A stretch of 64,000 nt of DNA from Synergistetes bacterium HGW-Synergistetes-1 (GTDB lineage: Bacteria > Synergistota > Synergistia > Synergistales > Synergistaceae), in NCBI GenBank assembly GCA_002839185.1, contig PGXO01000005.1, positions 232,786 through 296,785 on the forward strand, in the 5' to 3' direction. The position numbers and the translations under genes were made by a program. The notes under the pieces were generated by a model. The model was given only the letters and a program-made list of their open reading frames with translations, was not told where the DNA came from and searched no databases. Below are positions 1 through 8,060 of the stretch, piece after piece; the first letter of the stretch is position 1; each line of letters starts with the position of its first letter.

Positions 1-482
1 GCGTTTTTCCTGAACTTGCTCTCCTGTTTCATAACCGACCATATCATCACATCAGAGATCCCTGTCCGCTTAGCAGCATCAGATACTTCTTTTTTCCAGG
101 GACAGGGATAGAAAAGGCTTTCTGTCTTTATTCTGCAGGCATTGTTTAAAATCCCGGCTCCACCGTCTTTAAAAAACAAAAATGTATAAAAATCAAAAGG
201 ATATTTCCTGGCAAGATCTACCTTAAGATCATCAGCCTCAGCGTGCATTCCTAATTTTTCAAGTGCCCTGATCTTCCAGTAAAAGATCCTTGAAGGCCTT
301 ACTGTAAAATTTCCCGAAACGCCGATTTCAGACCAATACCCAAGAGCAGTCTCCGGATCATCGTTGCGCCATGCATGCCAGCCTTCATTCCATTTCTCCG
401 AAACATCCTTCCTGCACATAGATATGACCGAAGGCAAAGAGAGATGGGCGGCAAATGCAAACAGGACAAATAATGACAACAT
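1..482 (-). CDS. Soluble lytic murein transglycosylase (Slt70-like), 3' truncated by window edge
   Basis: Only the N-terminal part is visible; the gene runs off the left edge. Translating the minus strand gives a hydrophobic N-terminus (MLSLFVLFAFAAHLSLPSV), consistent with export. A helical region with Trp/Ala-rich repeats follows, then the start of an SLT catalytic domain: a YPCPW segment, then ISDVMIWSVMKQESKFR. The Glu of QES matches the catalytic acid of Slt-type enzymes, which cleave peptidoglycan glycan strands in the periplasm. The start is uncertain. ATG at 482 (or GTG at 485) gives the signal sequence but has no clear ribosome-binding site. An in-frame ATG at 558 has a GAGGGTGG upstream but would overlap the divergent citG-like gene. 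Family assignment is good; the full domain order cannot be checked. Confidence 0.75.
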   Translation of the reverse strand, partial: MLSLFVLFAFAAHLSLPSVISMCRKDVSEKWNEGWHAWRNDDPETALGYWSEIGVSGNFTVRPSRIFYWKIRALEKLGMHAEADDLKVDLARKYPFDFYTFLFFKDGGAGILNNACRIKTESLFYPCPWKKEVSDAAKRTGISDVMIWSVMKQESKFRKN

Positions 483-551
483 CACATGCTTGCGGGAGAC
501 AACGAATTGAGTTAATGTAGAGAGGCATATTTTGAACGCGGAGGTAATATC

Positions 552-1493
552 TTGCATAGATCCGGGCCACCCTCTTATTTTTTTACATACACCGAAAGTA
601 TCCGTCACTTGAACAGACAAGTCAAGCCTTTCTCTCCCTCGATATTATGGCAGGCTGCATCTGAAGCAGTCGCAGATGAAATAGCTACAGCGCCTAAACC
701 CGGATTGGTAGATCCTCTTGGTCAGGGCTGCCACTTAGATATGACCTGGCGAACATTTATCAAAAGCGCCCAGGCAATAGAACCTTTCTGGGAGTACCAG
801 GCATTGATCGGATTATCAGGCACTTCGCCTTCAGAATCCTTGGGGCGCCTGAGATTTATCGGTATTGAAATGGAGAAAAAAATGTTTGCCGCGACTTCAG
901 GCATAAACACTCATAAAGGCCTGATATTTCTTTTGTCCCTCCTTTTATACGGGGCAGGCTACTGCATATATTCCAGAAAAGAGCTGACTCCTGAAAATAT
1001 TACATGTTTCGCTTCCGGATCCGTTGAGGGGCTGACGTCCAGAGAGCTGAGCTCTCTTTCTGAAAAAATCGCCTCAGAAAATCTGACAAACGGCGAAAGG
1101 CTCTTTCTCACGCACGGTATAACCGGTGCAAGAGGAGAAGCTGAAAAAGGTTTTCCCTCACTACTGCAGCATGGGCTTCCTGAACTCAGGCGCGTATCCT
1201 CAATGGGTGGGTCAATAAACAGCTCGCATATTGCCGCTCTTTTAGAGATCATGCACAACTGCGAAGACAGCAACGTGATCCACCGAGGAGGTTACGGCTT
1301 CTGGCAAAATGACTATAAAGATATGGTAAAAGAGACTATCGAAAAATTCGATCCTCTGTCGGAAGACTACCGCCCTATAGAAGACCTCGAAAAAAAATTC
1401 TTGAGATACCGCATCAGCCCGGGCGGAGCAGCAGATCTGCTCTGCTGTTCGATTTATATTGACCTTATAACTAAACCTACTTGTCAACAATAA
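552..1493 (+). CDS. citG: Triphosphoribosyl-dephospho-CoA synthase (CitG family)
   Basis: CitG makes 2'-(5''-triphosphoribosyl)-3'-dephospho-CoA, the precursor of the prosthetic group on the acyl-carrier subunit of citrate (or citramalate/malonate) lyase-type enzymes. The 313-residue product has the family signature TAPKPGLVD followed by GCHLDMTWRTF at about residues 46-72, and TSGINTHKGLIF at about 115-126. Both match the CitG/MdcB family. The TTG start at 552 is chosen because GGAGGT lies 6 nt upstream and no ATG precedes the signature. The first roughly 35 residues are not family-like. No lyase subunit gene is adjacent; citC and citX lie about 40 kb away in the same window. The assignment to citrate lyase rather than another lyase is inference. 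Confidence 0.85.
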   Translation: MHRSGPPSYFFTYTESIRHLNRQVKPFSPSILWQAASEAVADEIATAPKPGLVDPLGQGCHLDMTWRTFIKSAQAIEPFWEYQALIGLSGTSPSESLGRLRFIGIEMEKKMFAATSGINTHKGLIFLLSLLLYGAGYCIYSRKELTPENITCFASGSVEGLTSRELSSLSEKIASENLTNGERLFLTHGITGARGEAEKGFPSLLQHGLPELRRVSSMGGSINSSHIAALLEIMHNCEDSNVIHRGGYGFWQNDYKDMVKETIEKFDPLSEDYRPIEDLEKKFLRYRISPGGAADLLCCSIYIDLITKPTCQQ

Positions 1494-1546
1494 AAAAATG
1501 TTGTATTCTTTTATTGCACATAATGTAAAGAAAGGGTGGATATTTT

Positions 1547-1912
1547 ATGAGTCTTGGCAACAGGATTAAGACATTGCGCAAGGCGCAGAACCTTACTCAG
1601 CAAAAGCTTGCTGATAAGGTCGAGGTCAGCAGGATATACGTACAGGCTCTTGAAAGCAACAGGAGACTGCCTTCGATGAAACTTCTCCAAAGGCTTGCAC
1701 CTGCTCTCAATGTAGACGTAACAGACCTTCTGATGGACTTTTCATCCCCGGACAACCCTGGGAGAGTCCAACTTGAATCAATGCTGGACAACGGAGAGCT
1801 TGAAATATGGTACCGCAGCAAAAAACTGACCGAGCAGGAACTAAAAAGGGTTTACCGTCTTATTGAGGCGGCTCTTGATGACTGGGAAACAGAGGATGCT
1901 TCAGCAAAATAA
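1547..1912 (+). CDS. XRE-family helix-turn-helix transcriptional regulator
   Basis: A 121-residue cytoplasmic DNA-binding protein. Residues about 5-60 form a classic Cro/CI-type HTH (GNRIKTLRKAQNLTQQKLAD, then VSRIYVQALESNRRLPSM). The C-terminal half is short, charged and helical and may mediate dimerisation. A GGGTGG ribosome-binding site precedes the ATG. The 3' end overlaps the next gene, which encodes an HExxH (ImmA/IrrE-like) protein. Such XRE/ImmA pairs usually work as a repressor and its activating protease. What it controls here cannot be read from the sequence; autoregulation of this gene cluster is the simplest guess. Confidence 0.9.
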   Translation: MSLGNRIKTLRKAQNLTQQKLADKVEVSRIYVQALESNRRLPSMKLLQRLAPALNVDVTDLLMDFSSPDNPGRVQLESMLDNGELEIWYRSKKLTEQELKRVYRLIEAALDDWETEDASAK

Positions 1913-2333
1913 ACCTGACACTGAGGATCTTTGTGAGTGCATCCCCTCTCCTCCGGAAGAGATCCCTCATTGGGCGATCCATGAAGGAAGGGGATGGCAA
2001 AGACTGAGCGAGTTCGAGATACTGGCAAGGGCAGAAGAGATCACCGGTCTCTCTCTTGAGCTTAAGTTTGAGCTCCTTCCTGCCGGTGTCTGGGGTATAC
2101 ACATAGTCCGCGGCAAAAGAGGACGTATTTATATAAATTCAGTTCTTCCTTTGGTATGGAGGAGGTTCGCACTTTTCCATGAGACCTACCACCTTTTAAA
2201 TCACAGAAAAGGACACCGTTTCTGGTCTCACACCTTTGAATCAATGGAAAGTTTTGAAAACAGGGCTGACACTTTTGCCTGGGCTGCTCTCTGGCCCGAA
2301 TGGAGCGAGGGGGATTACTCGGATTGGGCCTGA
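1878..2333 (+). CDS. ImmA/IrrE-like HExxH metallopeptidase-family protein
   Basis: About 151 residues. The recognisable feature is RRFALFHETYHLLNH near residues 90-104, an HExxH zinc-binding motif inside a long helix, followed by a helix with conserved Glu/Asn (ESFENRADTFAWAAL) typical of the ImmA/IrrE (COG2856) fold. In that family the protease cleaves a partner XRE repressor, and such a repressor is encoded immediately upstream with a 35-nt overlap. The N-terminal half (WAIHEGRGWQRLSEFEIL) is not recognised. Start choice: ATG 1878 has GAGGCGG upstream; ATG 1896 is an alternative. The stop overlaps the beginning of the radical-SAM reading frame, so the three genes are probably translationally coupled. 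Enzymatic activity is inferred only from the motif. Confidence 0.7.
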   Translation: MTGKQRMLQQNKPDTEDLCECIPSPPEEIPHWAIHEGRGWQRLSEFEILARAEEITGLSLELKFELLPAGVWGIHIVRGKRGRIYINSVLPLVWRRFALFHETYHLLNHRKGHRFWSHTFESMESFENRADTFAWAALWPEWSEGDYSDWA

Positions 2334-2341
2334 TAAATTCA

Positions 2342-3304
2342 ATGAAAAAGCTTCCTTTCTTTCTTCCATTCGGCGGATGCAGGGGAAGATGTGTGTACTG
2401 CAGCCAAAACACAATAACAGGCGCTTCAGAGATCCCTTCGTCTGAATATGTTTCCTCAGTTTTAAGTGAGCTCGATGAACCGAGAGAGGTTTGTTTTTTC
2501 GGAGGGTCTTTCTGCAGGTTCGGTATTTCAAAAGTCAAAGAGTATCTCGATTCTGTAGTAAAGTATGCACCAGAAGGAAGCCGGATACGTTTTTCAACAT
2601 ACCCCGGAGATCTCAGCGACATTTCAATGAGAAACCTCATAAAAATCTACCCTATCTCATGCATAGAACTTGGTATACCTTCTCTTGATCCCAATGTTCT
2701 CTCTTTGTGCAAAAGGGAGACTGATCCTGATACAGTTCTCAATGATATAAAAACCATAATGAACGAGTCTCTTCCGCTCGGAGTCCAGATGATGATCGGT
2801 CTGCCCGGCCAGACAAAAGAGAGCAGCATCAACGATCTGAAAAATCTGGCTGGGATCAAGGGGGCCATAGCGTGGGATTTGAGACTTTATCCATGTCTGG
2901 TCCTTGAAGGAACTGAACTTGAGGATATGATGACCAAAGGGAGCTATATTCCTCTTACTCTGGACCAGGCTATCGAATGGGGCGGTATTTTCATTGACAG
3001 GGCAGTTTCTTTGGGATTCAATCCGATAAGGATAGGACTTCAGGAATCTGAACTGCTTGCATCAAAGGTCAAAGGAGGGCCGCATCATCCGGCCTTAGGG
3101 GAGATGATAGCATCGGAATCCCTAGTAAGGAAACTGACCAGAAACAACTGGACAGGTCCATGGATTGTCCCTGAAGAGCACATTTCAAAATTCACCGGAC
3201 ATGGGTGCTTTGGACTCAGGCGTTTGGCTGAGCTTACCGGTACAACAACAACTGCAGTATCAGAAAAGCTATCTTTTTTTCCTCCTGCTGGAAAAATACT
3301 CTGA
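2342..3304 (+). CDS. Radical SAM protein (Elp3-like core)
   Basis: The product is about 320 residues. The radical-SAM CX3CX2C cluster is at the N-terminus (GGCRGRCVYCSQN, residues about 11-23) and should bind a 4Fe-4S cluster and S-adenosylmethionine. Other core motifs are FFGGSFCRF (the GGE-like region), a central IELGIPSLDPNVLSLCKR as in Elp3/HemN-type proteins, and a GVQMMIGLPGQT strand. No Elp3 acetyltransferase domain is present; the C-terminal ~100 residues (GGPHHPALGEMI...) are not recognised. TTG 2324 with a better-placed GAGGGGG is a possible alternative start. It directly follows the XRE/HExxH pair and probably belongs to the same transcript. The substrate is unknown. Confidence 0.85.
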   Translation: MKKLPFFLPFGGCRGRCVYCSQNTITGASEIPSSEYVSSVLSELDEPREVCFFGGSFCRFGISKVKEYLDSVVKYAPEGSRIRFSTYPGDLSDISMRNLIKIYPISCIELGIPSLDPNVLSLCKRETDPDTVLNDIKTIMNESLPLGVQMMIGLPGQTKESSINDLKNLAGIKGAIAWDLRLYPCLVLEGTELEDMMTKGSYIPLTLDQAIEWGGIFIDRAVSLGFNPIRIGLQESELLASKVKGGPHHPALGEMIASESLVRKLTRNNWTGPWIVPEEHISKFTGHGCFGLRRLAELTGTTTTAVSEKLSFFPPAGKIL

Positions 3305-3439
3305 CACCGGATCATATCTTCTCCCGCAAAATATCAACAGAATCAAAACAATAAAGATTTTAGATTGCAGAAATTGCGCTGTCTTCTGCGTAATATTTGT
3401 TATAGATTATTCACAGTTTTTATGAAAGGACAGTTGCAC

Positions 3440-4594
3440 ATGGATAAAGCCGAAAAAATTAATTCACTGTTCTATGGATTCGAACGATCATCCTTTAAAG
3501 CAAGCAACAGATTCGTCCGTTCTGCCACGCACCTTGGCGGAGCTGATGAGGCTACAGGCGAAATTTCCATTGCCGAGATAAAAAGGCACTCAGAGATCGC
3601 AGCAGGCGGTACAGGCACACTGATTACCGGTCTGGCTTTCATAAGCCATGAAGGGAAATCTTTTAAAAGAGAGTGGGGACTTCATACCGACGAGAGGATA
3701 AATGACGTTGGCAAGCTATCCGAAGAAGTCCATAAATTTGGTTCCAACCTTATAGTTCAGATATGCCACGGCGGCGGACAGCGCGAAGCTTCCGTTGCTG
3801 AAGGAACAGTATCTTTTTCGCCCTCTGGCGGGATCCATCCGATGTGTGATTTTGAAACAACCCCCCTTTCAAAGGATGGCATCAGAAAGGTAGCAGAAGA
3901 TTTCGCCGCAGCTGCGCTCAGAGCAAAGAAGGGCGGAGCTGACGGAGTAGAGATACATGCAGGACATGGATTCCTTCTGACGCAGTTCCTCTCACCTTCG
4001 ATAAACAAAAGAGATGACGAATACGGCGGATCACTGGAAAACAGATCTAGGATATTTTATGAAATACTGGAAGATGTAAGGCGCTCTGTCGGAGAGGGTT
4101 TCAACATTTGGTTCAAGATAAGCATTGCGGAAGGCACTGAAAATGGTTACGGCCCCGAGGACGGTACAGCGCTTTCCATAGGCCTTTTGAAAAGAGGGGC
4201 AGACGGCATAGATGTTTCTTCCGGCACGAGCTATGCCGGAGCAATGAACTCTCCCAGCACTCTGGGGGTATCAGCCGGCGAATCTGAGGCTCCATTTGCG
4301 GAATATGCCAGGGAGTTAAAAATACATGCATCCGACAGACAGATAATAATTCTCACAGGAGGACTCAGAAGCCTTCCAGTGATGGCTGAACTGATACATA
4401 ACAAAACTTGTGATCTTCTTGCTTTGAGTCGTCCTTTCATCGCGGAACCGGATCTGATAAACAGGTGGCGTGAAGAAGATGCCAGGCCGACTGCGTGCAT
4501 TTCATGCAACGCCTGCTTCAAAACCTCGAAGTATGGACTTATAGAGTGCCCCATACTAAGGGACAGAAATGAAGGAAACTGGGATCCTCTTTAA
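3440..4594 (+). CDS. NADH:flavin oxidoreductase, Old Yellow Enzyme family
   Basis: A 384-residue FMN-dependent TIM-barrel reductase. Visible family motifs are an ICHGGG strand, EIHAGHGFLLTQFLSPSINK and DDEYGGSLENRSR, which carries the canonical DEYGGS.ENR.R signature, and LTGGLRS near the phosphate-binding end. The C-terminus carries CISCNACFKTSKYGLIEC, a Cys cluster resembling the Fe-S-binding segment after the barrel in 2,4-dienoyl-CoA-reductase-type members. The NAD/FAD domain of those larger enzymes is missing. ATG 3440 is preceded by GAAAGGA at 9 nt; upstream in-frame starts lack this. Likely reduces activated C=C bonds with NADH; the real substrate is not evident. Confidence 0.9.
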   Translation: MDKAEKINSLFYGFERSSFKASNRFVRSATHLGGADEATGEISIAEIKRHSEIAAGGTGTLITGLAFISHEGKSFKREWGLHTDERINDVGKLSEEVHKFGSNLIVQICHGGGQREASVAEGTVSFSPSGGIHPMCDFETTPLSKDGIRKVAEDFAAAALRAKKGGADGVEIHAGHGFLLTQFLSPSINKRDDEYGGSLENRSRIFYEILEDVRRSVGEGFNIWFKISIAEGTENGYGPEDGTALSIGLLKRGADGIDVSSGTSYAGAMNSPSTLGVSAGESEAPFAEYARELKIHASDRQIIILTGGLRSLPVMAELIHNKTCDLLALSRPFIAEPDLINRWREEDARPTACISCNACFKTSKYGLIECPILRDRNEGNWDPL

Positions 4595-4741
4595 ATCTTC
4601 ATCCATCAAGGGATCATAAACTTTGAAAAGGTATGAACAGGGGCAAAGACATATTTCGAACTGACCGACTGTTGATTTCCATTTGATATAAATATTTTTA
4701 CGTATTTTCACTGAACTAACCGGACCAAAAGTTGACTAATG

Positions 4742-4770
4742 TTGACAAGCTTATCCGGTGAGACTAAACT
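4742..4770 (+). promoter_or_regulatory. Candidate sigma-70 promoter upstream of the RpiR-type regulator
   Basis: A perfect TTGACA (4742-4747), a 17-nt spacer and TAAACT (4765-4770). The -35 box lies in a region with a second TTGAC copy at 4734 and a 6-bp inverted ACCGGA/TCCGGT flank, which could serve as an operator for the SIS-domain regulator that follows. The remainder of the 4595-4830 gap shows no gene. Confidence 0.5.
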
Positions 4771-4830
4771 TGTAATAAAGTTCAGAAATGAAATCAGCAG
4801 TTGACCAATAACAATAAGGAGTGTTACCAA

Positions 4831-5697
4831 ATGGACAGCACACAGCTTCAGAACCTGCTTATGGAAAGGGCTCATACGATGCCCAACAAAGCAAGGCGTG
4901 TAGCAGAATATCTTCTCGCAAACATGCGTGAAGCCTCTTTTCGTTCTATAGGAGATATTGCAGAAGAGCTTAAAGTATCAAAAGCACAGCTGGTAAGAGT
5001 AGCACAAATGCTTGGTTTCTCCGGTTACGCAGAGCTAAAGAGCTGTCTTCAGAAAGCCATTCTGGAACAGATCAACCCTGCTGCCCTTCTTGCCAGAGCG
5101 GTAAGCAGCGGGGACAGTTTTCCGGATAGTCTTTACAAAGCAGAGCATGCCAACCTTGATGACACGATGGCACAGCTGTCACCGGAGGACACGGATAAAT
5201 TCTGTGAACTTGTCCGATCTGCAAACACTATTTACTGTGTTGGGTGGGGCATTTCATCCCTTGTCGTTGAACTCCTCCAGATGCGGCTCTCAGTAATGGG
5301 AAGAAAAGCTGTATTCGTACACAGAGGCAGTCTCTCGATGTGGGAACAGGCCAGGTGCATCGGGGAGGACGATCTGGTAGTGGTCTGCGAGCTGCCAAGC
5401 TATGCTGTGGAAGTTACCGAAGCTGTTGAGATAGCTCATAAAAATGGTGCAAAGGTAGTTACAATAACTGACAGTGCTGCTGCTCCTGTGTGCAGGACTG
5501 CAGAACTTTCATTTTTTGTCTCTGCAAACAGTCCGACTTTCGGAAGCAGCATAATAGGTCCGCTATTCCTGACGCATGTTCTTGCTTCTGCACTTGCTAT
5601 AACGCTTGAGGCAGATGCGAAAAAACATCTTGAAGAACAGGCTGAGTTCCTCCATGACGAGAGGATCTTCCATCCCATATTCGGCCTCAGATACTAA
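4831..5697 (+). CDS. MurR/RpiR-family transcriptional regulator (HTH + SIS)
   Basis: A 288-residue regulator. Residues about 8-85 are the HTH_6 domain (NKARRVAEYLLANMREASFR, SIGDIAEELKVSKAQLVRVAQ MLGFSGYAELK). Residues about 115-250 are a SIS sugar-phosphate isomerase domain (NTIYCVGWGISSLVVELLQ; VFVHRG; DDLVVVCELPSYAVEVTEAV; GAKVVTITDS), expected to bind a phosphosugar or similar effector. ATG 4831 is set by AAGGAG at 4815-4820. It is a single-gene unit closed by a strong terminator. The gene it regulates is not next to it in an obvious way: the convergent minus-strand operon downstream is not sugar-related. Confidence 0.9.
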   Translation: MDSTQLQNLLMERAHTMPNKARRVAEYLLANMREASFRSIGDIAEELKVSKAQLVRVAQMLGFSGYAELKSCLQKAILEQINPAALLARAVSSGDSFPDSLYKAEHANLDDTMAQLSPEDTDKFCELVRSANTIYCVGWGISSLVVELLQMRLSVMGRKAVFVHRGSLSMWEQARCIGEDDLVVVCELPSYAVEVTEAVEIAHKNGAKVVTITDSAAAPVCRTAELSFFVSANSPTFGSSIIGPLFLTHVLASALAITLEADAKKHLEEQAEFLHDERIFHPIFGLRY

Positions 5698-5720
5698 TCT
5701 CGATATTAAATTTTTGAACA

Positions 5721-5762
5721 TATAAAAGAGAGCCGCCTTTATTCAGGCGGCTCTCTTTTATA
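5721..5762. terminator. Bidirectional Rho-independent terminator
   Basis: A perfect 17-bp inverted repeat (5721-5737 with 5746-5762) around an 8-nt loop, with GC-rich core GAGAGCCGCC and A/T tracts on both sides. It serves the RpiR gene on the plus strand and the convergent HicB-like gene, whose stop codon lies inside it. Confidence 0.93.
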
Positions 5763-6021
5763 TTCTGCACTTCACTATTATTACTTCGCCCACATCAGCT
5801 GCTTCAAGATCGTCAGCTTTCGGCGGCCCAGGGATAGGCCACTCAGCTTCAATGCAGCACTTCAGGTACTCTTTTAAAACTTCAGGAGCCCTTTTTATCA
5901 CATCTTCCCTGTCCTCTCCCTCTACCCAGCAGCCAGACAGTCCAACAAAGTTTGCTGCCCAGAGCCTTCCTTCGTCGTAGCCGAAGGCCAGAACAGCAGG
6001 ATAAACGTACTCTTTCTCCAT
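5758..6021 (-). CDS. HicB-like (UPF0150) small protein
   Basis: An 87-residue protein. The N-terminal half fits the HicB fold: YPAVLAFGYDEGRLWAANF, then a GLSGCWVEGEDREDVIKRAPEVL segment corresponding to the partial RNase-H-like domain. The C-terminal DNA-binding helix of classical HicB antitoxins is not visible, and no HicA partner is adjacent. It is therefore better called an orphan HicB-domain protein than a toxin-antitoxin pair. Its ATG is directly adjacent to the stop of the upstream dipeptidase gene, so it is the last gene of a ThiF-M19-HicB-like operon. Function unknown. Confidence 0.75.
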   Translation of the reverse strand: MEKEYVYPAVLAFGYDEGRLWAANFVGLSGCWVEGEDREDVIKRAPEVLKEYLKCCIEAEWPIPGPPKADDLEAADVGEVIIVKCRI

Positions 6022-7017
6022 TTATCCCAGCACCCTTTCAATGACTCGCATAAAGTTGCCCCCTGTAAAAGCGCAGTAATCTCCAGGACTCAATTTTTTC
6101 TTCATAGGTACGATAAATCGTCTCGCTGCGTCCAGATGGTCAGTAAAGAGATCCTTTTGCCGGCTGTCGTCATTCCCCATGCTAAGCGATGCTATACAGT
6201 CACACAGATCCAGACCCAATCCCACATTATCTATCCCCGCTACTTGGGTTATATGCTGAAGATGTTCAAAAAACTTATCTGTATTTCGATCAGCTTCGTT
6301 GTCCGATACGAATGGTGAATATGCATTAAGTCCGACAACTCCCCCTGATTCTGCTATCATCTTTATCTGGTCATCTTTGAGGTTTCTCGCTGATCCGCAC
6401 AGCGCCCTGCAGTTTGAGTGCGAAGCTATAAATGGAGCCTTAATCAACTCTGCGACCTCATAAAAGCCAGGATCGTTCAGATGGCTCACGTCGATGACCA
6501 TGCCCATCTTCTGAGCTTCCATGACCAGTTCCCTTCCAAATTTAGTAAGGCCTCCAGGATGTCTGGGCGCATCTGCAGGGTCGAAGCTGCTGCCGTCACC
6601 GGCATAGTTCCTCCTTGACCAAGTAAGTCCGACAAGCCTTACGCCCAGATCATAAAAAGTTCTAAGGAGAAAGATGTCGTTACCCAGAGGTTCAGCTCCT
6701 TCAAGAGAGAGAAATAATCCAATTTTGCCCTTTTCTGAAGCAGCTTTCGCTTCAGACGAATTTCTGCAGAGGGAAAAGAGCTCTCGCGATTCTTCCAGTT
6801 CTTCCTTCAACGCTGATATTTGATCCAATGCGTTTCGAAGGGCACCCTCGGGCAGAAAAATATCGGAAATATAAAGGGAACATATGATCGTACTTATTCC
6901 TGCTTCTTTTAAATTTTGGAAATGTCTTCTTTCAAGGACCTTCCGTTCCCCTTTTTTCCTGTAGCTGAGGACATCAAGGAGCACGTCAAAATGTGCATCA
7001 AGTAGCATGTTATACAT
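6022..7017 (-). CDS. Membrane dipeptidase (renal dipeptidase, peptidase M19)
   Basis: About 331 residues. M19 zinc-site motifs appear in order: LLDAHFDVLLD (His-x-Asp) near the N-terminus, SLEGAEPL (bridging Glu), GLTWSRRNYAGDG, VIDVSHLND (His) and FIASHSNCRAL (His), then RNLKDDQI. These enzymes hydrolyse dipeptides, often with a D- or dehydro-residue, and here would feed amino-acid fermentation. There is no signal peptide, so it is probably cytoplasmic despite the family name. Start is ambiguous between GTG 7026, ATG 7017 and ATG 7008; 7017 is best placed after GGGGTG. It is cotranscribed with the ThiF gene upstream and the HicB-like gene downstream. Confidence 0.93.
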   Translation of the reverse strand: MYNMLLDAHFDVLLDVLSYRKKGERKVLERRHFQNLKEAGISTIICSLYISDIFLPEGALRNALDQISALKEELEESRELFSLCRNSSEAKAASEKGKIGLFLSLEGAEPLGNDIFLLRTFYDLGVRLVGLTWSRRNYAGDGSSFDPADAPRHPGGLTKFGRELVMEAQKMGMVIDVSHLNDPGFYEVAELIKAPFIASHSNCRALCGSARNLKDDQIKMIAESGGVVGLNAYSPFVSDNEADRNTDKFFEHLQHITQVAGIDNVGLGLDLCDCIASLSMGNDDSRQKDLFTDHLDAARRFIVPMKKKLSPGDYCAFTGGNFMRVIERVLG

Positions 7018-7095
7018 ATCCCTCACCCCATATCATGACGTTGAACATATCATTTATTGATAAAACAGATCCAGCATCCTTTAACTGACGTTGAC

Positions 7096-7941
7096 TCAAT
7101 CCTCCTCCGACTGACAGATCCTGATCCTCTGTGATCCAAGGTCAGTCATGTCAAACCATAAAAGTTCACCTTTTAAACCTTTTCCCGTAGCTGCCAGTAT
7201 CTTGATAGCCTCAGAGACCTCCAGGGAAGCGATAAATGCAGGAGTAAAAGGTGGATTTCCCGTCTCTGTCTCGACCCCTTTGTCAGGAACGTCGTCATTT
7301 TCCCACAATGGTCTGTCTCCCGGATAAAAGACACCGATCTGCCCGAACATACCTCCAATGGCTCCGTGGACAAAAGGTATCCCCAGCTCACGGCAAACTA
7401 TTGAGGCATTTCTGCGGCTCCTGTTATTGTCAAGTGCGTCTATTACTACTGAAGAACCCTCAAGGAGCTCTCTTCCGTTTTTTTCATCCAGGAACGTAAC
7501 CCATGCAAAGGTATCCACGACACTGTTGACAGATGCTACCCTGTCGGCCGCAGCCAGTGCTTTGGACTTTCCAATGTTTCCCTCTGTAGAGAAAAGCTGA
7601 CGGTTCAGGTTGTTGTCATCGAAGACATCAGGATCGATCATCACTATCTCTCCGACCCCAGCTCTCGCCAACATTTCTATGATCCAGCCTCCAAGACCGC
7701 CGCAACCGATTACCGCAGCTCTGGAACCAAGCAGTTTTATCTGACCCTGGATCCCGATAGTACCGATATTTCTCTGATACCTTGAAGGGCAGATACCGTT
7801 TTTTAACGCTGTGATCTCTACATCACGGGGCTTCAGTCCAAGTTCTGAAGCGAACCTTCGGCAAGTTAGGAAAGGGATCACTTTTATCCCTCCTCTGTCC
7901 TTCGAATTGATCTGCAAATTTTCGACCAGGTCTGCAGGCAA
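7096..7941 (-). CDS. ThiF/MoeB/HesA-family E1-like adenylyltransferase
   Basis: About 281 residues. An N-terminal extension (~80 residues, FLTCRRFASELGL...) precedes a Rossmann-type E1 domain: RYQRNIGTIGIQGQ, then SRAAVIGCGGLGGWIIEMLARAG (nucleotide-binding GxGGLG), MIDPDVFDDNNLNRQLFST (the conserved Asp...Asn...ArgGln), and VIDALDNNRSRRN. The CxxC zinc pairs of MoeB/ThiF are absent. Family members adenylate the C-terminal glycine of small sulfur-carrier proteins or activate tRNA-t6A (TcdA). No ThiS/MoaD-like partner is visible nearby, so the substrate is open. The TTG 7941 start is preferred because GGAGGTG sits 5-6 nt upstream; GTG 7950 would overlap that site. It is divergent from mnmA, another sulfur-transfer gene. 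Confidence 0.85.
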   Translation of the reverse strand: MPADLVENLQINSKDRGGIKVIPFLTCRRFASELGLKPRDVEITALKNGICPSRYQRNIGTIGIQGQIKLLGSRAAVIGCGGLGGWIIEMLARAGVGEIVMIDPDVFDDNNLNRQLFSTEGNIGKSKALAAADRVASVNSVVDTFAWVTFLDEKNGRELLEGSSVVIDALDNNRSRRNASIVCRELGIPFVHGAIGGMFGQIGVFYPGDRPLWENDDVPDKGVETETGNPPFTPAFIASLEVSEAIKILAATGKGLKGELLWFDMTDLGSQRIRICQSEED

Positions 7942-8060
7942 ACTTGACACCTCCCTATAAAATCTTATCGGTTGTATTTTTATAGTATACCCGAAAAAAA
8001 TGATCGGTTTTCTTGATGATCATATTATGGGGCACTCTCATTTTGATGTAAAATATTAGA

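Noticed and set aside
2062..2640. 192-codon minus-strand frame opposite the HExxH and radical-SAM genes
   Set aside because: Shadow of two motif-bearing genes; no domain or ribosome-binding site.
5758..6021. HicAB toxin-antitoxin system
   Set aside because: No HicA-like frame on either side; only the HicB-like protein is present.
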